Source: Uliginosibacterium aquaticum (GTDB taxonomy: Bacteria; Pseudomonadota; Gammaproteobacteria; Burkholderiales; Rhodocyclaceae). From it: a DNA stretch of 64,000 bases. A program made the translations under genes and the position numbers. Where the stretch lies: contig NZ_JABCSC020000005.1 in the NCBI RefSeq assembly GCF_012972705.2, positions 1 to 64,000 of the forward strand, read 5' to 3'. The notes beneath the pieces were generated by a model. The model saw only the letters and a program-made list of their open reading frames with translations. It made no database searches and had not been told where the DNA came from. Below, in pieces: positions 1-8,878 of this stretch (position 1 is the stretch's first letter; each line of letters begins with the position of its first letter).

Positions 1-2950
1 TGGTGACGGAGGCCTGAATGGTGGCGTCGCTGTCGGCCACGAGATCCGCGCCCGGCACAGCGATGCTGAAGCCGAGCACACCGGCGGTGCTGACGACGCT
101 GCCGCTGAAGTCCTTGCCGTTGACGGTGAGGGTGACGGTGTCACCCACCTTGGCATCCCCCCCGACCACACCGGTGATCGCAATGGATTGACCGGCTTCG
201 GTGGCGTTGATGATGTCGTCCGGCGTGATGGCCGCATCGAGCGTGATGGTCGGCACGGGCGGTGCGGTATCGACCGGCACGGAGTCCGTGCCGGCCGTGC
301 CGGCATTGCCGGCGGCATTGGTGTAGGAGCCTGCGGCAACCGAGACCGAAGCGGTGCCGGTGAAGGCGTCATTCGCGGTGAAGGTGGCGGTCCAGTGGGT
401 GGCATCCACCTGGGTCAGGCCGGAGACGGTACCGCCCACAGCGCTGATGTCCGCCGCGGTGAAACCCACCGGGGCTTCGGAGAAGCTGAAGGTGACGGTG
501 GAGACCTTGTCGGCGACGTTGAGTGCCGCATCGACGATATCGACGGTCACTGTCGGTGCGCCGGTGTTGACCGAATAGCCCTCGGTGTCGGTGGCGGACG
601 CGCTGTTGCCGGCGGCATCGGTCGTGGTCACACGTGCATCGATGGTGGCGTCGCTGTCAGCGACCAGATCGGCGCCCGGCACAGCGATGCTGAAGCCGAG
701 CACCCCGGCGGTGCTGACGACGGTGCCACTGAAGTCCTTGCCATTGACGGTGAGGATGACGGTGTCACCCACCTTGGCGTCGCCACCGACGGTGCCGGTG
801 ATCGCAATGGATTGACCGGCCTCGGTGGCGTTGATGATGTCGTCCGGCGTGATCGACGCGTCGAGCGTGATGGTCGGCACGGGTGCTGCGGTATCGACCG
901 GCACGGAGTCTGTGCCGGCCGTGCCGGCGTTGCCGGCGGCATTGGTGTAGCTGCCTGCAGCGACCGACACCGAAGCGGTGCCGGTGAAGGCATCATTCGC
1001 GGTGAAGGTGGCGGTCCAGTGGGTGGCATCCACCTGGGTCAGGCCAGTGACGGTACCGCCCACGGCGCTGATGTCGGCGGCGGTGAAGCCCACCGGGGCT
1101 TCGGAGAAGCTGAAGGTGACGGTGGAGACCTTGTCGGCGACGTTGAGGGCCGCATCGACGATATCGACGGTCACTGTCGGTGCGCCGGTGTTGACGGAGT
1201 AAGCCTCGGTGTCGGTGGCGGACGCGCTGTTGCCGGCGGCATCGGTCGTGGTCACACGTGCATCGATGGTGGCGTCGCTGTCAGCGACCAGATCGGCGCC
1301 CGGCACAGCGATGCTGAAGCCGAGCACACCGGCGGTGCTGACGACGGTGCCACTGAAGTCCTTGCCATTGACGGTGAGGGTGACGGTGTCACCGGCCTTG
1401 GCGTCACCGCCGACGGTGCCGGTGATGGCAATGGATTGACCGGCCTCGGTGGCGTTGATGATGTCGTCCGGCGTGATCGACGCGTCGAGCGTGATGGTCG
1501 GCACGGGCGGGGCGGTATCGACCGGCACGGAGTCTGTGCCGGCCGTGCCGGCGTTGCCGGCGGCATTGGTGTAGCTGCCTGCAGCGACCGACACCGAAGC
1601 GGTGCCGGTGAAGGCATCATTCGCGGTGAAGGTGGCGGTCCAGTGGGTGGCATCCACCTGGGTCAGGCCAGTGACGGTACCGCCCACGGCGCTGATGTCG
1701 GCGGCGGTGAAGCCCACCGGGGCTTCGGAGAAGCTGAAGGTGACGGTGGAGACCTTGTCGGCGACATTGAGTGCCGCATCGACGATATCGACGGTGACCG
1801 TGGGGGCTCCGGTGTTGACGGAGTAGCCCTCGGTGTCGGTGGCGGACGCGGAGTTGCCAGCGGCATCGGTCGTGGTCACCCGTGCGTCGATGGTGGCATT
1901 GCTGTCAGCGACCAGATCAGCACCCGGCACCGCGATGCTGAAGCCGAGCACCCCTGCGGTGCTGACGACGGTGCCACTGAAGTCCTTGCCATTGACGGTG
2001 AGGGTGACGGTGTCACCGGCCTTGGCGTCGCCACCGACGGTGCCGGTGATCGCAATGGATTGACCGGCCTCGGTGGCGTTGATGATGTCGTCCGGCGTGA
2101 TCGACGCGTCGAGGGTGATGGTCGGCACGGGCGGGGCGGTATCGACCGGCACGGAGTCCGTGCCTGCCGTGCCGGCATTGCCGGCGGCATTGGTGTAGGA
2201 GCCTGCAGCAACCGACACCGAAGCGGTGCCGGTGAAGGCATCATTCGCGGTGAAGGTGGCGGTCCAGTGGGTGGCATCCACCTGGGTCAGGCCAGTGACG
2301 GTACCGCCCACGGCGCTGATGTCGGCGGCGGTGAAGCCCACCGGGGCTTCGGAGAAGCTGAAGGTGACGGTGGAGACCTTGTCGGCGACATTGAGGGCCG
2401 CATCGACGATATCGACGGTGACCGTGGGGGCTCCAGTGTTGACGGAGTAAGCCTCGGTGTCGGTAGCCGATGCGCTGTTACCGGCGGCATCGGTCGTGCT
2501 GACGGAGGCCTGAATGGTGGCATTGCTGTCAGCGACCAGATCAGCACCCGGCACCGCGATGCTGAAGCCGAGCACCCCTGCGGTGCTGACGACGGTGCCA
2601 CTGAAGTCCTTGCCATTGACGGTGAGGGTGACGGTGTCACCCACCTTGGCGTCGCCACCGACGGTGCCGGTGATCGCAATGGATTGACCGGCCTCGGTGG
2701 CGTTGATGATGTCGTCCGGCGTGATCGACGCGTCGAGGGTGATGGTCGGCACGGGCGGGGCGGTATCGACCGGCACGGAGTCCGAACCGGCCGTGCCGGC
2801 ATTGCCGGCGGCATTGGTGTAGGAGCCAGCGGCAACCGACACGGAAGCGGTGCCGGTGAAGGCGTCATTCGCGGTGAAGGTCGCGCTAAAGACCTTCGGA
2901 TCGGCGGTGGCGGTGAGCCCCGAGATCGTGCCGCCGACAGCCGTGATGTC
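1..2950 (-). repeat. Near-identical tandem 624-bp (208-residue) coding repeats in the adhesin
   Basis: An anchor sequence (plus strand, starting atgccggtgaaggc) recurs at 354, 978, 1602, 2226 and 2850, exactly 624 bp apart. Each 208-residue unit alternates two Ig-like modules. One contains ITPDDVINATEAGQSIAITG and the other contains VSTVTFSFSEAPVGFTAADI. The copies differ only by scattered substitutions. Between 2850 and about 3680 the second module type repeats alone at shorter spacing (279 and 300 bp) and is more divergent. The array continues beyond the left edge, so the copy number cannot be counted. Such arrays change length by recombination and are prone to collapse during assembly. Confidence 0.95.
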
Positions 2951-4507
2951 AGCTGCCGTGAAGCCCACCGGGGCTTCGGAGAAGCTGAAGGTGACGGTGG
3001 AGACCTTGTCGGCGACGTTGAGGGCGGTGTCGACGATATCGACGGTGACGCCTGGTGCAACAGTATTGATTGCGACTGTATCGCTGCCAGCTGTACCAGA
3101 GTTTCCTGCAGCATCGGTGTAGCTGGCATTGGCCACGGTTACGCTGCCAGTGCCGGAGAAGCCGTCGGTTGCGGTGAAGGTCGCTGTAAAGACCTTCGGG
3201 TCTGCGGTGGCAGTGAGACCACTGATTGTGCCGCCTACCGCTGTGATATCTGCGGCGCTAAAGCCGCTAGGCGCTTCACTGAAGGTAAAAGTGACAGTGG
3301 AAATCTTGTCGCCGTTGTTCAGCGCGGTGTCGACGATATTGACGCTGACGCCTGGCGCAACAGTATCGATTGCGACTGTATCGCTGCCGCTTGTGCCGGG
3401 GTTGCCCGCAGAGTCGGTATAGCTGGCATTGGCTACGGTCACGCTGCCAGTGCCGGAGAAGCCGTCAGTGGCGGTGAAGGTCGCCGTAAAGATTCTCGGA
3501 TCGGACGTGGCAGTCAGCCCACTGATTGTGCCGCCTACTGCGGTGATATCCGCAGCGCTAAAGCCACCGGGTGCTTCGCTGAAAGTGAAGGTAACGGTAG
3601 AGACCTTGTCTCCGCTGTTCAGTGCGCTGTCGGTGACGTTGACGACAACGCTGGGAGGGTTGGTGTCGACCGAATAACTTTCGCGACTCGTGGCGCTGCT
3701 GGTGTTGCCAGCGGCGTCAGTGGTGATTACGCGCGCGTCGATCGTACTGTCGTTATCCGCGACCAGATCAGCCCCCGGCACATTGATGCTGAAGGACTTG
3801 TCCGCGGCGACCGTCCCCACAAAATCCTTACCATTGACGGTGAGGGTGACGGTGTCACCCACCTTGGCGTCCCCGCCCACGCTGCCGGTGATTGCAATCG
3901 ATTGGCCCGCTTCAGTGGCGTTGATGATGTCGTCCGGCGTGATGTTCGAATTCAGGCTGATGCTGGGGGAGGGCGGCTGGATGCCTGCCGGGGTGGCGGC
4001 TTGCGGGGTGTCATCGTTGCCGTTAGGGATGTTGATCGCTTCGGCGACAAAGGACGTTCCACTCTGGAATTCGAGCGGTGAGAGTTCTTCTGTGATGCGC
4101 AAAAGGCGCACGAAGCCGTGACCACCCTCTGCACCACCTGCACCCAGGCCCGCAGCAGCAGGATCCAACGTAGCAAAAGGATCCTCACCGGCGTTCAGTG
4201 CGGCTAGAACCGCTTCGGCGTCTGTTGCCGAGGGTGTCTTGACCGCGGCCTCGCTGCGCTCGGTGTTCTGGCCGAGCATGTCTTCATCGGCACGTACGCT
4301 GCGGCCACCGCCAAGGTCAAGCAGCTCGCCATTGGGCAGGCGGATCTGCAACTGACCCTTGGCGTCCACCACGATTTCCTGTCCCTGCTCGATGCGGTCC
4401 CCGGCTTTAAGGGCAATCAGACCTTCGGGGGTACGCAGATAGGCCTTGCCGTCGATGCGGACAACATTGGCGCTGAGGGCGGGAGTGGTGGACTTGGAGG
4501 CTGCCAT
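1..4507 (-). CDS. Giant LapA/BapA-type repetitive biofilm adhesin (3' part outside window)
   Basis: The frame is open from ATG at 4507 to the left edge, giving about 1,500 residues of the N-terminal side; the C-terminal side is missing. Residues 1 to about 75 look like the retention module of LapA-type adhesins (VRIDGKAYLRTPEGLIALKAGD). A glycine-rich linker with a di-alanine site, LDPAAAGLG at residues 114-122, follows. This matches the TAAG/PAAG sites cut by LapG-type periplasmic proteases and is followed by GGHGFVRLL. Ig-like beta-sandwich domains begin near residue 185 and repeat to the edge. The family is exported by type I secretion and held in the outer membrane as a cell-surface adhesin. 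The matching transporter genes lie just upstream. There is no signal peptide, as expected for type I export. The start is preceded only by a weak AAGAGA ribosome site. RTX and secretion-signal regions would lie outside the window. Confidence 0.9.
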   Translation of the reverse strand, partial: MAASKSTTPALSANVVRIDGKAYLRTPEGLIALKAGDRIEQGQEIVVDAKGQLQIRLPNGELLDLGGGRSVRADEDMLGQNTERSEAAVKTPSATDAEAVLAALNAGEDPFATLDPAAAGLGAGGAEGGHGFVRLLRITEELSPLEFQSGTSFVAEAINIPNGNDDTPQAATPAGIQPPSPSISLNSNITPDDIINATEAGQSIAITGSVGGDAKVGDTVTLTVNGKDFVGTVAADKSFSINVPGADLVADNDSTIDARVITTDAAGNTSSATSRESYSVDTNPPSVVVNVTDSALNSGDKVSTVTFTFSEAPGGFSAADITAVGGTISGLTATSDPRIFTATFTATDGFSGTGSVTVANASYTDSAGNPGTSGSDTVAIDTVAPGVSVNIVDTALNNGDKISTVTFTFSEAPSGFSAADITAVGGTISGLTATADPKVFTATFTATDGFSGTGSVTVANASYTDAAGNSGTAGSDTVAINTVAPGVTVDIVDTALNVADKVSTVTFSFSEAPVGFTAADITAVGGTISGLTATADPKVFSATFTANDAFTGTASVSVAAGSYTNAAGNAGTAGSDSVPVDTAPPVPTITLDASITPDDIINATEAGQSIAITGTVGGDAKVGDTVTLTVNGKDFSGTVVSTAGVLGFSIAVPGADLVADSNATIQASVSTTDAAGNSASATDTEAYSVNTGAPTVTVDIVDAALNVADKVSTVTFSFSEAPVGFTAADISAVGGTVTGLTQVDATHWTATFTANDAFTGTASVSVAAGSYTNAAGNAGTAGTDSVPVDTAPPVPTITLDASITPDDIINATEAGQSIAITGTVGGDAKAGDTVTLTVNGKDFSGTVVSTAGVLGFSIAVPGADLVADSNATIDARVTTTDAAGNSASATDTEGYSVNTGAPTVTVDIVDAALNVADKVSTVTFSFSEAPVGFTAADISAVGGTVTGLTQVDATHWTATFTANDAFTGTASVSVAAGSYTNAAGNAGTAGTDSVPVDTAPPVPTITLDASITPDDIINATEAGQSIAITGTVGGDAKAGDTVTLTVNGKDFSGTVVSTAGVLGFSIAVPGADLVADSDATIDARVTTTDAAGNSASATDTEAYSVNTGAPTVTVDIVDAALNVADKVSTVTFSFSEAPVGFTAADISAVGGTVTGLTQVDATHWTATFTANDAFTGTASVSVAAGSYTNAAGNAGTAGTDSVPVDTAAPVPTITLDASITPDDIINATEAGQSIAITGTVGGDAKVGDTVILTVNGKDFSGTVVSTAGVLGFSIAVPGADLVADSDATIDARVTTTDAAGNSASATDTEGYSVNTGAPTVTVDIVDAALNVADKVSTVTFSFSEAPVGFTAADISAVGGTVSGLTQVDATHWTATFTANDAFTGTASVSVAAGSYTNAAGNAGTAGTDSVPVDTAPPVPTITLDAAITPDDIINATEAGQSIAITGVVGGDAKVGDTVTLTVNGKDFSGSVVSTAGVLGFSIAVPGADLVADSDATIQASVT

Positions 4508-4519
4508 GCGGGGTCTCTT

Positions 4520-4548
4520 TTCCGGCTTTTAGTAGGAATGAGCCGGAA
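4520..4548 (-). promoter_or_regulatory. Hairpin in the adhesin mRNA leader next to the ribosome-binding region
   Basis: TTCCGGCT at 4520-4527 and AGCCGGAA at 4541-4548 form a perfect 8-bp stem with a 13-nt loop. It lies about 12 nt upstream of the adhesin start and directly abuts the weak AAGAGA ribosome-binding stretch. It could modulate translation. That role is inferred from position only. Confidence 0.4.
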
Positions 4549-4574
4549 TTTACGACGCAGTGCAGCGTGCTCGT

Positions 4575-4625
4575 ATTGTACCTGGGTACAGTTTTTCGTC
4601 GCGATGTGTCACACGCCACGAAAAA
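4575..4625 (-). promoter_or_regulatory. Probable adhesin promoter with two dyad operators
   Basis: On the minus strand a TACAAT -10-like hexamer (4575-4580) overlaps a perfect 14-bp palindrome, TGTACC-CA-GGTACA (4577-4590). Just upstream a second, larger dyad has arms TTTTTCGT (4592-4599) and ACGAAAAA (4618-4625) around a TGTGTCACA core. No good -35 is present at 16-18 bp. This suggests a regulator-dependent promoter, with the adjacent LuxR-type gene as an obvious candidate. Confidence 0.4.
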
Positions 4626-4631
4626 TGCCGC

Positions 4632-4654
4632 AAAACCTCTTCAGAAGGGGTTTT
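4632..4654 (-). terminator. Hairpin terminator after the LuxR-type regulator
   Basis: A 10-bp stem (AAAACCYCTT/AAGGGGTTTT with one G-T pair) and a 3-nt loop sit immediately 3' of the regulator stop codon. On the minus strand TTTT, GCGGCA and TTTTT follow. It separates the secretion operon from the adhesin gene. Confidence 0.55.
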
Positions 4655-4656
4655 TC

Positions 4657-5274
4657 TCAGGGGCGGAGGCCGTGAACCTTGAGGGCAAGCTGGAGTCGGT
4701 CGGTGACATCCAGCTTGTTGAAACAGGCGCTCAGGTGAGCCTTCACCGTACGCTCGGTGATGTTCAGCGCTCCGGCGATGAAAAGATTGGATTCACCTGA
4801 GGCGGCGAGGCGCGCCACTTCGCGTTCGCGCTCGGAGAGTCGACTGCTCCAGTCCTCTCCCTGTACGGCGCGCTGACGGTTCAGCCCGCGCAGCAGCCGG
4901 GTCAGCAGGCTTCTGCCAACCCATTGCTCACCGCTGGCAACAACCTCAAGCACCTGGCTCAGCGTGGCAGGGGGGGCATAGGCCTGGCAATAGCCGCTGA
5001 CACCTGCTTCGAGGAAGGCGAGGCCTTCGTCGTCGCTCGGCAGGCTGCTGGCTACGATCAGCTTGTGCTGCTGGCTCCAGCTTTGCCAGTCCGGATGCCC
5101 GGGGGCGGGCAGGGCGTGGGCATTGCTGTCGATGACGATCAGGCTGCCCGCAGTTTGCCGGGGAATACTGGCGGCGCCACTGAGGCGGTGGATGACCCAT
5201 TGATCGGCTAGCAGGCGGAAACGGGCAAAGACGGTTTCGTCGTCGGTGAGGATCGAAAATTCGTGATGCGGCAT
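4657..5274 (-). CDS. LuxR/CsgD-type DNA-binding regulator with degenerate receiver-like domain
   Basis: This is a 205-residue protein. Residues 145-203 form a clear LuxR-type helix-turn-helix (LSEREREVARLAASG, then ITERTVKAHL). The N-terminal 120 residues resemble a receiver in outline, with a VIDS strand end near D49, but lack the usual acidic pocket and an obvious phosphorylation lysine. This layout is shared with CsgD/VpsT-type biofilm regulators. At the position where VpsT carries its c-di-GMP motif W[F/L/M][T/S]R, this protein has WVGR (118-121), a partial match only. The start lies 6 bp after the membrane-fusion gene, so it is last in the secretion operon and faces the adhesin promoter. 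Control of the adhesin is a strong contextual inference. Confidence 0.85.
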   Translation of the reverse strand: MPHHEFSILTDDETVFARFRLLADQWVIHRLSGAASIPRQTAGSLIVIDSNAHALPAPGHPDWQSWSQQHKLIVASSLPSDDEGLAFLEAGVSGYCQAYAPPATLSQVLEVVASGEQWVGRSLLTRLLRGLNRQRAVQGEDWSSRLSEREREVARLAASGESNLFIAGALNITERTVKAHLSACFNKLDVTDRLQLALKVHGLRP

Positions 5275-5280
5275 GTGGAC

Positions 5281-6666
5281 TCAGCGTTCGCGCAGGGCAT
5301 TGGCCTGAGCACGCAGGACGGGTTTCATCAGGTAGGCAAGGATGGTTTTCTTGCCGGTGAGGATATCGACCTCGGCAATCATGCCGGGGATGATCGGCAG
5401 GTTTTCGGCGCCGATCACGCTCTTGTCGGTTCGCACCCGTACGATGTAATAGGAGTTGCCCTTGTCGTCGGTAATCGAGTCTGCGCCGATGTGTTCGAGC
5501 TTGGCTTCGAGGCCGCCGTAGATAGCAAAATCGTAGGCCGTGAACTTGACCAGCGCTTTCTGCCCCGGACGCAGGAAGGCGATGTCGCGTGGCAGTACCT
5601 TGGCTTCGAGCAGCAGGGCATCGTCGCTCGGCACGATGCCGATGATGTCGCGGCCGGGCTGAACGACACCGCCGACGGTATTGACCAGCAACTGCTTGAC
5701 CGTGCCATTCACGGGTGAGCGGATTTCGGATTGCTTGACCCGGTCTTCCAGCGCGACGCTGCCTTCCGAGAGGCGGCCCAGGCGTGAGCTGACTTCGGAC
5801 AATTCGGTGCGGGCCTTGTTGCGGATGCCCAGATTCACTTCCTGGATCTTGCGCTGAGCTTCGGCAATGGCGGACTCGATGCGAGGGATCTGGGCATTGG
5901 CCATATCGCGTTCGCCACGATAGCGCGATACATCACGCTCCAGACGCAGCAGTTCAACATCGGAAACAGCCCCTGTACGCGCCAGCGGGCGTGTTTTCTC
6001 AAGTTCCTGGCGGGTCAGCTCATAACCTTGCTCGGCCGATTCGCGACGTGCACGGATTTCCTTAAGCTCCTGACCGCGTTGGGTGAGTTGCTGCTGGGCG
6101 ATGCCAATGCTGTTGAGCAGTTCGCTGCGCACGGCCTCGAACAAAGCCTGCTCTTGCGCGACGATTTCGGGCGCCTCTGTGACGACTTCGGGCGGGGGCA
6201 CGAAGGGACGGGTCTCGGCGATGGCTTGCAGGCGTTCGGCCTTGGCCAGCAGTGACAGGTACTCGGAACGGTTTTCCTTGAGATTGGAAACAAAGCGGGT
6301 CGGATCGATCTTCAGCAGTAACTGGCCTTTCTTCACGAGCTGGCCTTCACGCACCAGAATCTCGGAGACCAAGCCGCCATCCAGGCTTTGAATGACCTGT
6401 ACCTGGCGCGAGGGAATGACCTTTCCTTCGCCCTTGGTAACTTCGTCCAGCTCGGCCAGGGCCGCCCACACCACAAGTAGCAGCAGGGCCAGTGCCGAGG
6501 CCAGCACCGCAATTCGCGCACCGCGCGGCGATTGCTCGGCCAGCGCCCAGTGGGCATCGGCACCGAAATCGTCGTCGTCGTGGATTTCGTTGCGCTCGGC
6601 GTAGTCGATGGCCCGGTCGTACAGGGCCGAGAGACGGGCATACAGGCGCTGCAGTGTTTGCATCAC
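5281..6666 (-). CDS. Type I secretion membrane-fusion protein, HlyD family (LapC-like)
   Basis: This is the periplasmic adaptor that links an inner-membrane ABC exporter to a TolC-type channel. The protein has about 461 residues: a cytoplasmic N-terminus of about 50, one membrane helix at about 51-71 (IAVLASALALLLLVVWAAL), a biotinyl-lipoyl-like half (VQVIQSLDGGLVSEILVREGQLVKKGQ), a long coiled coil, and a C-terminal beta domain ending VDILTGKKTILAYLMKPVLR, which is typical of the HlyD/LapC/AprE type. It overlaps the ABC gene by 4 bp. Either GTG 6666 or ATG 6663 may be the start, since GGGAGG lies upstream of both. It very probably exports the adjacent adhesin. Confidence 0.93.
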   Translation of the reverse strand: MMQTLQRLYARLSALYDRAIDYAERNEIHDDDDFGADAHWALAEQSPRGARIAVLASALALLLLVVWAALAELDEVTKGEGKVIPSRQVQVIQSLDGGLVSEILVREGQLVKKGQLLLKIDPTRFVSNLKENRSEYLSLLAKAERLQAIAETRPFVPPPEVVTEAPEIVAQEQALFEAVRSELLNSIGIAQQQLTQRGQELKEIRARRESAEQGYELTRQELEKTRPLARTGAVSDVELLRLERDVSRYRGERDMANAQIPRIESAIAEAQRKIQEVNLGIRNKARTELSEVSSRLGRLSEGSVALEDRVKQSEIRSPVNGTVKQLLVNTVGGVVQPGRDIIGIVPSDDALLLEAKVLPRDIAFLRPGQKALVKFTAYDFAIYGGLEAKLEHIGADSITDDKGNSYYIVRVRTDKSVIGAENLPIIPGMIAEVDILTGKKTILAYLMKPVLRAQANALRER

Positions 6667-8858
6667 GCGGCCCTCCCGATGCGTCCGTGCTGCAGGGCTT
6701 CAACGACCTGAGCCTTGGGGCCATCGGCCACGATGGTGCCGGAGTCGATCACGATCAAGCGGTCGACCAGATCCAGCAGGGACGTGCGATGGGTGACCAG
6801 AATCACTGTCTTGCCAGCGGCATAGCCGCGCAGGCGCTGCTTGAGTTGCTCTTCGCTCTGGTGATCCATGCTGCTGGTGGGTTCGTCGAGCAGCAACATG
6901 GGCGGATCGTTGATCACCGCACGGGCAATGGCTACCGCCTGACGCTGACCTCCGGAGAGAGACTCACCACGCTCGCCAATCGGCATATCGAACCCTTGCG
7001 GATGGGCATTGGCGAATTCGGTGACCCCCGCCAGCTCGGCAGCAGCGAGCACTGCCGCATCGCTGGCCAGGGGTGAGCCCATCATGATGTTCTGCTTGAG
7101 GCTGCCGAAGAACAGGGTCACGTCCTGCGGCACGAAGCCAATGGCGCGGCGCAGTTCTGCCGGATCGATCTGGCGGGCATCCACGCCATCGATCAGGACT
7201 GCGCCCTCGGTGGGTTCGTAAAGCCCGAGGATGAGGCGTTCGAGCGTGGTCTTGCCGGAGCCGATGCGGCCGATGATGCCGACCTTTTCGCCGGCCTTGA
7301 GTTTGAAGGAAATCTTGCGCAGAACCTTCTGCTCGTTGCCGGGATAGGCAAATCCAACCTCCTTGAATTCGATATCGCCGCGGAAGCTGGCGCGGTGCAG
7401 GAAGCTGGCTTCCTCTGGCCGCTCGACGGGCAGTTGCATCTGTGAATCCACCGAATTGAGGCCGGTTCGCGCGTTCTGGAACTGCATCATCAGGCCTGCG
7501 ACTTGTCCCAGTGGTGCTAGGGCGCGGCCCGAGAGCATGCCTGCGGCGATGATGCCGCCCATGGAGACCTGATTGTCGGTGAGCAGGTACACCCCGAGGA
7601 TGATGGTGATGATGTTGACCGCTTGCTGGGTGGTCTGCGCGAAATTCATCGTGGTGGACGAGAGCAGACGGGTGCGCGCGCCGACCTGTGCGATGAACAG
7701 GGTGGCACGCTCCCAGCGGCGCTGCATCTCGCTTTCTGCGCCAAGAGTCTTGATGGTTTCCAGGCCGACCAAGCTTTCAATCAGGCCGGCGTTGCGCTGG
7801 GCCGAAGCTCGATAGGTGGTTTCCGTCAGTTCATGCATCTTGCCTTGGGAGAACAGCGCCACCGCAACGACCGCCAGCATGCCGAATACGGCCGGCAAAA
7901 TCAGCCAGGGCGAGATCCACAGCATCGCCAACAGGAAGATTAGTACGAAGGGGAGATCCACCAGCGCAGTGACGGTCGCCGAAGCAATGAAATCACGCAC
8001 GCCTTCGAAGGCTCTCAGGTTGGAAGCAAAGGAGCCGACCGAGATCGGGCGCGCGGCGAGCTTCACGCCCAGCACACGCTCCATGATGCGTGCCGAGAGG
8101 GTGACATCGACCCGCTTGCTGGCCGTGTCGATGATGAAGGCACGGATGCTGCGCAAGGCAAAGTCGAAGAACAGGATCAACAGGGCGCCGATGGACAGCA
8201 CCCACAGCGTTTCAATGGCGTGATTCGGCACCACCCGGTCGTACACGTTCATTGAGTACATCGGGATGGCCAGTGCGAACACATTGACCAGCAGCGCAGC
8301 GGCCAGCACATCACGGTAGAGGCGCCAGTTGCCGAGCATGGCGCTCCAGAACCAGTGCTGGCCACGCAGCTTGTGCACTTCAGGCGCGCGTTCGTCAAAA
8401 CGGAAGCGTGGCCGCACGATGATGGCAATGCCAGCGTAGGCATCTTCAAGCTCCACCGCGCTGATCACGATGCTGCTCTCCGGCGCTTCCGGCAGCGAAA
8501 TGCGGAATTTCCCGTCTGGCGTGTGATCAAGCAGCAGGCAGGCGCGCTTGCCGTGCAGCAGCAGTACGGCGGGCAGCAGGCGCGCGTCGATATCGGCTGG
8601 ATCCTTGCGCAACAGACGGGCGTTGAGGCTCGCGCGCGCAGCGGCGCGGGCAAATTGGGACGGCGGCAGAAGGTGATCTGCTTTGGGTAGGCCGGCAGCG
8701 AGGGCTTCGGCGCTCCACGGCTTGCCGTGGATGCGGGTGAGCTGCACTAGGCATTCCAGCAGCGGATCGAGGTGGGCTTTGTGGGCGCCCAGTAGCCAAC
8801 TGGCTTCGGAGCCAGCGGGAGGCGTGGCCGGGGTGGCGCTTGGGTTTGAGTCGCTCAT
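6663..8858 (-). CDS. Type I secretion ABC transporter (LapB-like, degenerate C39-like N-domain)
   Basis: This 731-residue ATP-driven exporter spans the inner membrane. Residues about 20-140 resemble the C39 peptidase-like domain, but the ECLVQLTRIHG stretch lacks the canonical catalytic cysteine context. It should therefore bind substrate rather than cut it, as in LapB/HlyB. A six-helix membrane domain follows (for example ALLVNVFALAIPMYSMNVYDRVVPN). The nucleotide-binding domain carries Walker A GRIGSGKTT near 530, the signature LSGGQRQAVAIARA near 632, and Walker B MLLLDEPTSSMD near 653. It is the second gene of the operon leading to the membrane-fusion gene. The TolC-type outer-membrane partner is not in the window. 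Confidence 0.93.
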   Translation of the reverse strand: MSDSNPSATPATPPAGSEASWLLGAHKAHLDPLLECLVQLTRIHGKPWSAEALAAGLPKADHLLPPSQFARAAARASLNARLLRKDPADIDARLLPAVLLLHGKRACLLLDHTPDGKFRISLPEAPESSIVISAVELEDAYAGIAIIVRPRFRFDERAPEVHKLRGQHWFWSAMLGNWRLYRDVLAAALLVNVFALAIPMYSMNVYDRVVPNHAIETLWVLSIGALLILFFDFALRSIRAFIIDTASKRVDVTLSARIMERVLGVKLAARPISVGSFASNLRAFEGVRDFIASATVTALVDLPFVLIFLLAMLWISPWLILPAVFGMLAVVAVALFSQGKMHELTETTYRASAQRNAGLIESLVGLETIKTLGAESEMQRRWERATLFIAQVGARTRLLSSTTMNFAQTTQQAVNIITIILGVYLLTDNQVSMGGIIAAGMLSGRALAPLGQVAGLMMQFQNARTGLNSVDSQMQLPVERPEEASFLHRASFRGDIEFKEVGFAYPGNEQKVLRKISFKLKAGEKVGIIGRIGSGKTTLERLILGLYEPTEGAVLIDGVDARQIDPAELRRAIGFVPQDVTLFFGSLKQNIMMGSPLASDAAVLAAAELAGVTEFANAHPQGFDMPIGERGESLSGGQRQAVAIARAVINDPPMLLLDEPTSSMDHQSEEQLKQRLRGYAAGKTVILVTHRTSLLDLVDRLIVIDSGTIVADGPKAQVVEALQHGRIGRAA

Positions 8859-8878
8859 CGGGTGCGCAGGGTCCGGGG

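Noticed and set aside
1-2950. Regular repeats considered as a CRISPR array
   Set aside because: The period is 624 bp, in frame, and encodes Ig-like domains.
188-4081. A very long open frame on the plus strand with GGVDDVVRR/GGGEAHRGFGEAEG repeats
   Set aside because: It is the antisense of the repetitive adhesin. Its repeats mirror the 624-bp repeat and it shows no known protein family.
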